Shown here: one piece after another, positions 10,174-19,300 of the stretch
How positions within the stretch are numbered: the stretch's first letter is position 1
How the letters are laid out: each line of letters starts with the position of its first letter
Position numbers and translations under genes: made by a program
Notes under the pieces: model-generated
The model's input: the letters and a program-made list of their open reading frames with translations, nothing else
What the model was told of the DNA's origin: nothing
Databases searched by the model: none
NCBI GenBank assembly: GCA_030867875.1
Contig: JAOWCC010001634.1
Span: 100,667,321-100,731,320, forward strand
Origin: Actinernus sp. WN-2022
Taxonomy: Eukaryota > Cnidaria > Anthozoa > Actiniaria > Actinernidae
DNA: 64,000 nucleotides
Direction: 5' to 3'

Positions 10174-12333
10174 GTACAGCACCCGAAATGATCCCGTGCC
10201 GCAAATGATCCCGAACCCGAAATGATCCCCAAATCGTACCCGAAATGATCCCCAACCCGAAATGACTCCCATCAAGTACCCGAGATGATCCCGAAATAAT
10301 TTTTGGAACGGACTTGGATTGGAGGGTAGAATTCCGGAACAGGTAAAACAATTTTATACTTTCTTGAAAAGTAGACAAACAGCACAAACAAAAACAACAT
10401 GACGTCATCGGTCACGTGATTCTGATGAAATTCGCCAATATCTCGTTCCAAATAAGCAATGTTTAGTACTGTTTACAGCTAAGAGTAGGAGCATTGCAAG
10501 AACATATTACTTCTAAAATAAGACTCAGTTTGCGAGTCAAGAATAACGTGATTTTACTACAGGCCAAAAAACACTTAAAAAGTTTCCTTATTTGGAATGA
10601 TTGACAGGTTAGAGGCTTTCCATGGAACAAACATTTGAGAAGCCATTTTTTACACGCGATGTGTCGTAACACGCTTATATCAATTGCTCTCTTCTGTGTA
10701 TTTTTCTGCGTTTTAACGGTAATCGTGAGAGGCGATAATGGTGATACGCCCAAGAAAGAAAAGATCAAGGTGAGTTATTATTTTTTTAAATTTTGTTTGA
10801 GGTATGAAGCGCGCGAAGCGTGGAACCAAATAAAATTACCTTTCGTGGTGCTATGGAATGATCGGCATGCAAATGTAGTTTTATTCTTAGCTCATGGGTT
10901 TATTACCAGAAAGTGAAAATAGGTCATATTTGAGAATCTTTTCCTCAAAACTGAGGCAGTTTATCTCCATTGTCTTGACGGTTTTGAGGGTCATCTCATT
11001 AATTGAAGGTCAAAATTAGCATATTACGATCGTCGCTAAGTTCGAACTTCAAGTATTGATCTGCAAAATTTTAACCAGGGAAACATGGCAAACCAAATAG
11101 GCAATTAAAATAAACACTGCCACAAACGAAAGCAAAATGTTACTGTAAAATACATCTCAATGTCTTTGAAAGTAAGTTAATTAAAAACATATTACCAAAA
11201 GGCTTTCGAAATATTTTGCCGTGCGCAAACCACGATCCATGAGCGTGCATATCTATTCGCTATCGAAGTTCTTCTTTTGGTCTTGAAACTTTTTTGCGTT
11301 GTTTATAAACTCCTACCGGTTGAGCCGAAAAGTGGATCATCAAGTTCTTAAACTTCTTGTGCATTTTTGCGGTTCAACTATGCAACATTTCAGGAAAACT
11401 GTCTTGGCTTGTTTTCTCTTTTATTTATTATTATAATGTCTTTATGTAATTTCTATTTCAATTTCAGCCTCCAGCTCAGCGAAGAAATTTACCTCTTGAC
11501 GATGCCGAACAAGACGCTCTTTTTTGTTTACTGACCGGAAAAAGGTGCTTTCAAGATTGGTCAAAGAAAGAGAACACTGCACTTCGGCAGCGGGTATACA
11601 AAAAATGGAATAGTGGGGAATATGAAGTGCGTGAAATTCATGATCCTTTGAATGGACGCATTACTAGCCGCATTGTACATAAGAAAACAGGGAATATTGT
11701 GATCAACTTATAGTTGATTCTAATATGCACCAATGATTAAATAAACAAATTACGGAAAAAGAGTTCTAAGACAGGAACAATGCACTGGTCATCAGTGTTT
11801 ATTCGAAATCCAGTTTTTTTTCTAAGCGAGATATTAACGATTTTCATCGGAATCACGTGACCTATGATGTCACGTCCTGTGACAAACAGGTGTTGTTTGT
11901 TGTGTACCGGTGGTCATTCATTTGTTGGTTTCACACAAACATTGCTTATTTGGAACGAGATATTAGCGAATTTCATCAGAATCCGTGACCGATGACGTCA
12001 TATTGTTGTTGTTTTTGTTTGTGCTGTACTGGAACGAGATATTAGCTTATTTGGAACGAGATATTAGCGAATTTCATCAGAATCACGTGACCGATGACGT
12101 CATATTGTTGTTGTTTTTGTTTGTGCTGTTTGTCTTCTTTTCAATAAAGTATAAAATTGTTTTACCTATTCCGGAATTCTACCCTCCAATCCAAGTCCGT
12201 TCCAAAAATTATTTCGGGATCATCTCAGGTACTTGATGGGAGTCATTTCGGGTTGGGGTCATTTCGGGTACGATTTGGGGATCATTTCGGGTTCGGGATC
12301 ATTTGGGGCACGGGATCATTTCGGGTGCTGTAC
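10174..12333. mobile_element. 2.16-kb TIR element carrying a complete gene
   Basis: The element begins GTACAGCACCCGAAATGATC and ends with the reverse complement, flanked by AGATAT at 10168-10173 and 12334-12339. The paralogous LINE at 48041-48706 reads GGGGAGATATGATTCT across the site, which proves the insertion and the 6-bp duplication. The arms (about 10174-10590 and 11940-12333) carry short tandem units of the type CCGAAATGATCC near the tips and a block with TGACGTCA and CACGTG further in. The middle holds a two-exon gene. A third, solo arm lies at 15692-16083. No transposase is present, so it is non-autonomous; the superfamily is unknown. Confidence 0.85.
10659..11713 (+). CDS. Small secreted or signal-anchored protein, two exons, inside a TIR element
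   Basis: Exon 1 is 10659-10769 (37 codons, donor AAG/GTGAGT) and exon 2 is 11468-11713 (acceptor TTTCAG, stop TAG). The joined frame encodes 118 aa. Residues 5-24 are strongly hydrophobic (LISIALFCVFFCVLTVIV), fitting a signal peptide or N-terminal anchor, followed by an acidic/basic turn (GDNGDTPKKEKIK). Exon 2 encodes a hydrophilic domain with two Cys (LFCLLTGKRCFQDW), an Arg/Lys-rich helix (NTALRQRVYKKW) and a possible beta C-terminus ending GNIVINL. An AATAAA polyadenylation signal at 11740-11745 lies 27 bp after the stop. Clean splice sites, consistent phase and intact frames argue for a real gene. I do not recognise the family. It is flanked by the inverted arms of the element at 10174-12333, so it may be a captured host gene or element cargo. 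Confidence 0.65.
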
Positions 12334-12660
12334 AGATATGATTCTTCAGTTGCCAAACTACATGTATAAGTCAAAGTATCATTCTTTTACTTACATAATA
12401 ATTAGACTCTGGAATAGCCTACCTAACGAATTTCGTATTATTTCTTCCCCGGTTATTTTCAAGTCTAAAATAGATAAACTTGTGTTATCATCAATGGCAC
12501 ATGGTGCTATTAGCATGCGTGTTACCTAGACATATTTTACCTTAGCAAGCGCGATATTTAGAAATACTCTACATTTATTATTATTTATTATTATTTGTTG
12601 TTATTGTTTATATCATTATAGTGTTGTCATTAATATTACTAGTATTATCTAATTGTAAAT

Positions 12661-12717
12661 TAGCCTGAATTTCAGTCGTCTCCTCTGGTTCGTGCCTGAC
12701 GGCTGAAATTCAGGCTA
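12661..12717. mobile_element. 57-bp hairpin MITE with 9-bp target duplication
   Basis: TAGCCTGAATTTCAG at the left is mirrored by CTGAAATTCAGGCTA. It is flanked by ATTGTAAAT at 12652-12660 and 12718-12726, and the related LINE copy near 48550 has a single ATTGTAAAT. The 9-bp duplication is characteristic of Mutator-like transposition; the superfamily is inferred. Confidence 0.85.
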
Positions 12718-13642
12718 ATTGTAAATAAGCAAACATTGATTGTATTCTTAGGATTTAATATCAAATTTTCATCCTCTATCTTAATTAGTTGATTGCACGT
12801 ACACATTGTAAACGAGCTTATGCTCATTAGTGACTACGTGGTTAAATAAATTACTACTACTACTACCATTAGACAGAATTTACTACAGCAAAGCTGATAC
12901 AGTGTGATACTCTAGCACGGCACTACTGCTAGCTAGGCCTGACACAAAAAGCGCTCGAACTAGAATGCATCCACGGACAGCTGTTTCGTCTTCATTAGGT
13001 CTCGTCAGCATGACTTAGCAAACAATATGAGCTTCGGTGATACAGAACCTACTTCTCATAAAGGCACTAGGACTCTAGTCCGGTGTAGAGCTCAGAGAAT
13101 GAGCTTGGCTATCCGGTGTCACACAATGGGCTTTTATCGCACGGCGGCCATGTTGAGTCCCAGGAGAATAAAAACCTTTGTTTTCGTCCGGTAAACTCGT
13201 TCTGAAACTATTGTTTTATCCAAGATGGCCGAACTGCGATAACAGCCCATGGTACCGTCAGAGTGACATGATGATGTAAAGAACCTTAAGGTACTAATTT
13301 CCCAACCGCTGGATACAATACCATAAACATCAGCCCCCAGGCTATTAAAGTCCAAAACCTTAAACATGTACTAAAAAAACTAGATTTTATATAAAAATTA
13401 TAAGCTACAGAATACTGAGCTACAATTTAAGAAACTATGAAACAAACCTAGCACTTCCAAAGCTTTAAATATATAATGGTGCTATGCTATGGAATACCCT
13501 TCCGCACGAAGCTAAACTAGCGGAATCGCTCCAACAATTCAGGAGAGAAATAAAGAAATTACCTGATGTAGGGTCACGTTGATAGCTCTGTAAATAGTAC
13601 ATATCAATTTTAAGGTAAGTAATTTGAATAATACCAACTTAA

Positions 13643-14874
13643 GGACGGTGCCTACTATTGTCAGCGCGCACGCCGTTCTGCGCATCTTGCGTCCCGCGGG
13701 TCATCCCGCGAGACAGGCCATTTGCAGAACTATTTCGAAAAAGCCGTGTTAATTGTGTTATTTTACAGACAGAAAGATGAAGGATTTTAAAATACGGTCG
13801 AAAGATATGCTTGAGAAATGAACGATTTGGGAAATCTTTAAATTCCACTACACGGCCACGAAAGACAATTTTCAGCTGAAATGGTATTAAAACAGCCGAC
13901 TATTTCAATGATTTATCGTGGGAAGATGGTCGAAGAATCGTAGATTTAGGAGATTTACCCGACCAATTGAATGAAGGTTGTTTGGACTGCCATGAATCAC
14001 TGCTGTCTTTTCGCCCAGCGCCTTGTGCTTTAGGCCTGTCGATGCTTTCGAGTTTCGTCAGTTTCTCCAAACATGGACTCGGCCGAGTATAAACAATGTG
14101 TGAATACGGTCAAATAAGCTTTGTGAAAACGGGTAAACCTCTTGGAAATCCAAAGAAGAATGAAGAAGGCAGGACTGTATGGGGTTTGAGCACAAAGGAA
14201 GCAGTAACAGCTTTGATTTTCAATGAAGAAAGTCGAAAGACGGGACTGACTCTTTTCCCCACCGCCATCTTGAAAATCTCCCAGAATGCAATAAAAGAAA
14301 CCAATTTTCAGACTTACTAGGGAGGCCTTGGTAAAAAATGTCAATTTTTGAAAATAAAATTAGCGATAAAGAGGCTTACCGTCCACATAACTTTTTAACA
14401 CGCGTGGATACCCCCATTTTTTCTTTTTGTAATCTATAACATAGAAGCTAAACAACGTTTACATATATTTTTTGTCTTTATAAAATTGAAACTTGATGTC
14501 CATTTCGGCAAAAAATATGTGTGTGTTCATGGTCACTAATGAGGCTTACAAAGCAAAATTTGTACAAAAAATGATAATCATTGTAAGATAAATAGTTTGA
14601 TTGGCATCCTTTGTGAAGAACGCTATGTCTAACGTTTTTTGTCCTAATATTTTGCCAGATAACCCAAAATATTAATCGAATTAAAAATAGTTTCTCGGAG
14701 AAAGAAAAATGCTGAGTCAGCACTTTTTTCGATTTTCATCCTTAATTATCTCTCTTAAACGTATGGGTACCCCATTTTTTATTTTTTTTTTATTTCAAAA
14801 GCTCCTTAGGGGGTTCAAATAATCCATATAGATTTTTAGGAAAAAAAATGGTTTTCAATTAGTAGGCACCGTCC
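13643..14874 (+). mobile_element. 1.23-kb Kolobok-like element with TTAA duplications
   Basis: Begins GGACGGTGCCTACTA and ends with the exact reverse complement (15 bp), flanked by TTAA at 13639-13642 and 14875-14878. TTAA duplications are used by piggyBac and Kolobok elements. The coding remnant inside resembles the cnidarian Kolobok/Mutator-like transposase N-terminus, which favours Kolobok. The element is internally deleted: the catalytic part of a transposase is missing. Confidence 0.8.
13898..14318 (+). pseudogene. Kolobok-like transposase N-terminal fragment
   Basis: The frame starting at 13898 reads DYFNDLSWEDGRRIVDLGDL, then LNEGCLDCHESLL, up to a stop near 14090. In another frame from about 14096 it continues MCEYGQISFVKTGKP, then EEGRTVWGLSTKEAVTALIF. 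The pattern GRRIV-LG-L, CxxC, CxxxG.I..V.TGK and W.LSTKEA matches, from memory of the family, the N-terminal region of large transposase-like proteins abundant in cnidarians. The frame break and absence of the catalytic core make it a pseudogene. The assignment rests on motif order and the surrounding TTAA element. Confidence 0.55.
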
Positions 14875-14973
14875 TTAATAGCCTATAAATATTACTTTTT
14901 ACCTCTCCTATAAATACATTTTTAAGTCTGAATATAACTTAGTATAGTTCTAATTAGTTGTAATAGTTTTAAC

Positions 14974-15361
14974 CAGGAGCCCATTACCAGGAGCGTCCAT
15001 CTCCCATACTAGGTCTGTGAGTCAGCGTATGACCGGATTGAGCTATATTTAGAACAGATCTCACGGGAGTTCACGTGCCCACACTTTGGGATCCAATCAA
15101 ACCATAGTTAGGACAATGCAGCGTTAGTAAAATCACCTCAAAGAACAATAGATCATTCTTAATCTCGTGATAATTACGGCAAGCATATGCACGATCGCAG
15201 CAGAGTCAGAAGGCAGTTACCCGGGAAACATATTCTAAAAATAGCTCAAACCGGTCATACGCTGACTCACGGGTATAGTATATATGATAGAAAACTAGTT
15301 CCTGTAAAAACTGGTGTTGGTCCATATAGTATATATGGACGCTCCTGGTAATGGGCTCCTG
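14974..15361. mobile_element. 388-bp MITE with 27-bp TIRs
   Basis: The first 27 bp (CAGGAGCCCATTACCAGGAG...) are exactly mirrored at the right end, and TTTTAAC flanks both sides (14967-14973 and 15362-15368). A second inverted block (GTGAGTCAGCGTATGACCGG) lies further in on both arms. The 7-8 bp duplication fits a hAT-type element. Confidence 0.85.
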
Positions 15362-15691
15362 TTTTAACATATTGTAAATATTTTACATCCCTTGTGCAAA
15401 CCAGCAGAGTACGTTCTGTTGTTGGGGCCAGCGTGCCTAAATAAAGCTGTATGTATGTAACAAGGTAAGCGGAATTTTACGCGCACCACAGCAGCAGGAG
15501 GAGGGGGTACTTGTAAAATAAATGATCATGGGTCCGGGTTTTGCGTACAAATATGCGAAGTCGACGCGGCACACCCCCACTGGGAGCACACCCGTTCTTT
15601 TTCTGAGGAAAATGAAAACGATCCGCGGACTTCCACGCATCCAACATGAAGACCCTGGTAAAGAACTAATCACGTCTTCTGATTGGCTCTT

Positions 15692-16083
15692 ATAAGGAAA
15701 CCTTTTAAGTGTTTTTGGCCTGTAGTAAAATCATATGTTTTTCTTGACTCACAAACTGAGTCTTATTTTAGAAGTAATATGTTCTTGCAATGCTCCTACT
15801 TCTAGCTGTAAACAGTACTAAACACTGCTTATTTGGAACGAGATATTAGCGAATTTCATCAGAATCACGTGACCGATGACGTCATATTATTGTTGTTTTT
15901 GTTTGTGCTGTTTGTCTTCTTTTCAAGAAAGTATAAAATTGTTTTTGCCAATTCCGGAATTCTACCGTCCAATCCAAGTCCGTTCCAAAAATTAGTTCGG
16001 GATTATCTCAGGTACTTGATGGAAGTCATTTCGGGTTGGGGATCATTTCGGGTACGATTTGGGGATCATTTCGGGTGCTGTAC
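15692..16083. repeat. Solo arm of the gene-carrying TIR element
   Basis: This stretch matches the reverse complement of 10174-10590, including TGACGTCA at 15877-15884, the CCGAAATGATCC-type units and the terminal GGGTGCTGTAC. The gene carried by the 10174-12333 copy is absent. It is either a truncated copy or a shorter family member. Confidence 0.75.
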
Positions 16084-16168
16084 AGACCTTCCAGTCTACA
16101 GAGCGGTCGAAAGAGAGTCCAGATCAGGGCTAGCTCACTCCCTCTCTTTATGCACAAGTCATTAAATA

Positions 16169-16244
16169 TTTAACAATTATTCACCGAAATGGCTCGGTAA
16201 ATATCCACCACTATTCACCTCCACTTCGGTGAATAAATTGTTAA
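16169..16244. mobile_element. Short hairpin MITE upstream of the C7orf50 homologue
   Basis: TTTAACAATTATTCACCGA at the left is mirrored by TCGGTGAATAAATTGTTAAA at the right. It lies about 100-170 bp before the first ATG of the gene, so it may sit in the promoter. Confidence 0.65.
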
Positions 16245-16337
16245 ATGTCTGGGAGTATTTGATCACGTGATCATTTTCTGCAAACGAGGTTTTCCGGGCG
16301 CGAAAAGGTCCCTGGGTAATAAGATCAAAAGTCCAAG

Positions 16338-16382
16338 ATGGCGGATGAAGAGAGAATGCTTGATTTATTGACCTTACCGTAA
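16338..16382 (+). promoter_or_regulatory. Upstream ORF abutting the C7orf50 start
   Basis: AAGATGG at 16338 opens a 14-residue frame (MADEERMLDLLTLP) whose TAA stop at 16380-16382 directly abuts the ATG at 16383. Its ATG context (A at -3, G at +4) is better than that of 16383. If transcribed it could favour initiation at the next strong ATG (16422) or lower translation. Confidence 0.5.
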
Positions 16383-19300
16383 ATGCTAAAGAGTAAAGTA
16401 TTTATTTTGAGTCAGCGAGACATGGGTGAAAAGAAGGAAAGGAAGAAAAAGAAATCGGAGCTATCTAACGAACTGAACTTGACCCTAATGGCAACGAGTT
16501 CCGAAACACGTGGGGACACATGCTGTGTGGAAGCCGGCAAGAAGAAGAAAGACAAAAAACGTAAAAGAAGAGATGACGAGAGAGACGTAGTAGAATTGAT
16601 TGATTTGCAGCAGGGTTTAAAGGAATATGTTGAAAAAAGCAACAAGAAGAAGAGGAGCAGAGTGGATACTAGTTCAAAAATAGAGTTAGATGATTATGAG
16701 GGATTGGAAAATGTTGCCTTGCTTGATGGCAAAAGCAAACGAAAGAAATCTAAAGAGGAAGACGCTGAAATGCCACTTGATAATGTTTTAAATATAGATT
16801 GTCAAGAAGATTCGGATAAAAAAGGAAAAGTTAAAAAGGCAAAAATTAAGTCCAAAGAAAGAAAGCTGGAAAGAAATTTGAATAATTCAGATTCTCATGA
16901 GAAGAAAGCCTCAAAAGTGGAAAAAAGAAAAAGGAGGAAAATGAAAGATATTGCAAATGCTGAAGCCGAAATTGGTGTACAAATCTGTGAGTTGCAATCC
17001 AAGATAGAGGAAAAGAAACTAAAGAAGGTGGAGAAGGATGTTGGAGTTCAAGCTAATGAATCAAATCAGAATTTAAGTGAAGATGATATTGATGGGAAGG
17101 AAGAGTTGAAGAAGAAAAAAGAAGAGAAAGCTGTAGTTGAAAATAATGCTCCTAAAGGGGAGGAGAGTTCTGTTCATCCTGCTTTATTGTATCTCCAGTC
17201 ATGGAAATATGATAAGAAGAACTGGACATTCAAGAAAGTTAGGCAAGTTTGGTTGCTACAACACATGTATAATGCATCCAAGGTTAGTCTCTGTTGATAT
17301 ACTGGAATCCTGCATCATATTCTATATTCTTGGGTTGCAATCAATCCCCAGAGATTCAAGTGACAATTAGCCATGGCAGCCATATTGGAGGACATAACAA
17401 AAGATGCTAAAAAGTAATCTTTTGTAAACATCCTCCCAACATGGTGGCAATGGCGTCACATGCAACCCAACCCACCTGGGGGGGCTGAGCTATTTTTTTC
17501 TTGCCTTTATATTGGTAATGACATGACGATCTTGGTCACATACATGTACATGTATTATTATATTTAAAAAATCCCAGTTTGAAGTGTCACATAAACACTT
17601 GCCAATACAGTCTTATTCTAGTCATGTGGTGGACCAAAATATAAGATTTTCCATACCCTTTTTCAGACCTGTACTCTATTTCATAACAAGAGAAATATAT
17701 GAAAATGTGCTGTCTCATACTTCCCTGTTAAGATCACACCCTATTCCAGACTAAGAATGCCAAATTTATTACCCTATTTCAGACTAAAACCACTCGAAAA
17801 CCTTACCCTTTGGGGTGCCATGCACATACCCGTTCAAGTGTCATATTCAATGAAATATGTGAATATTAATGAAGGAACTGCATGGTGTGTACTTTATACA
17901 CATGCATAAATTATATAGTTTATGTTCTAGGAACTGGAATGCAGTTTATACACATCTGAATAGCCGTAGCTATAGCTAGCTTGTAATATTTATTTATACT
18001 TACTTTATATATCCTGTAATATAGTGTATTTTATATATCCTGTAATATAGTGTCCCCAATTAGCTTTACAGCTAAATACTATTTTACAACAACCGCCAAA
18101 TTTCTCACAATCTGATTGGCATATTTTCATAAAATTATGCAATATATGGACAGACAACAAAACCTGACGTCATTTGTCAAGGAGTGCACATGCTGCTTTC
18201 GTTTGAAGCTAAAAGTGTTTTGTTGTTGTAAAATTGACTATTTAGTTTGTTGTTGTTGTAAAAAACAAATTTAGTTTTTTTATGGTGAAGACGCCTCATG
18301 GATCCACAGCTATTTTGACCATGTTATGACGAAAATCATTGTCAATATTAGCCCTTGTACTGCTAAAGACGAATATACTCGTTTTTTAATGGTTACTGAC
18401 TTAACTTCTGAGTCCTTCCTCAAACAAACTTTGCTGTGTGGTCCATTGGATGAGTTGATGATGTCAGCAAAATGGCAAGCTAAATAAGTTGAGCCCTCAG
18501 TGTTAATGGTCAGTTGAAATTTCCATGACAACAGTTATTGACTTTGTTTTAGGGGGGAGGGTTCTGTTCAGTCTAAAGACATAGCTAAAAAGTCACTTTT
18601 AAAACCTTAGCAGGACAAGGTTTAGGACAGACGCATAAAAAACTAACTTCAATTTGTTAAATGTATGTAGCTATAGCCTGGGTTGATTATTTTGTGTTCT
18701 ATTCTAACTTCGATTATTGCTTTACACTGTATTATTACCACACAGCAAAATGTGCTACAAATTCTCAAATCAATGCCATAACCATATAAAACACACATGT
18801 ATATGGGTCAAAACAAACTAGTTCAATTTGATCCAGTCACTTCAAACTAGGTCAATTTGACCTGGTCAAAACAAACTAGTTTAATTTGACTCAAACAAAT
18901 TAGTGAGCACACATTGTTGATGGTTAGGGTTTTTTTTTATGTAGGGGTAGGATTTGGATTAGACTTACATGATTATTGATTGTTTGAAACAAACTAAAGC
19001 AAAAAAAAATTTGGAGTTTCATGACAGATTCGATGTGGGTTACTACTTCATGTAAGTGTTGACTTGTTGACCCGAGAGGATCTGGGTTCTGGTTTAAGTT
19101 ACTTATATAATAAATGTTGCTTCCAAATCAACAAGTGCTTGTGTGGCACAGTGTGCTAAGTCAGTGAAAAACTGAGTGTGTCAAGGCAGAGCTGCTGAGT
19201 TAAAATCCCTCTGAGTTCAGTTCAGGCTGTTACCACAGTCCTTTCTCTTTCAAAAAATATGTCGAACACACTTTGATAATCTATGATTACTTCTAGTAAT

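Larger units (their letters stand above)
9054..12868 (+). mobile_element. 5'-truncated LINE split by two later insertions
   Basis: The LINE runs 9054-10173, is interrupted by the TIR element 10174-12333, resumes at 12334, is interrupted again by the 57-bp hairpin 12661-12717, and ends in a (TAC)n tail near 12850-12868. A second copy of its 3' end at 48041-48706 lacks both insertions and so shows the empty sites. The coding part is frameshifted. Confidence 0.85.
13395..15462 (+). mobile_element. LINE 3' end with two nested DNA elements
   Basis: At 13477-13582 the plus strand encodes a LINE-type C-terminus (GAMLWNTLPHEAKL, then LQQFRREIKKL) ending in a stop. Its 3' untranslated region is split by the TTAA element (13643-14874) and the 388-bp MITE (14974-15361) and seems to end near AATAAAGCTGTATGTATGTA at about 15440-15460. 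Only the tail of the LINE is present. Confidence 0.6.
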
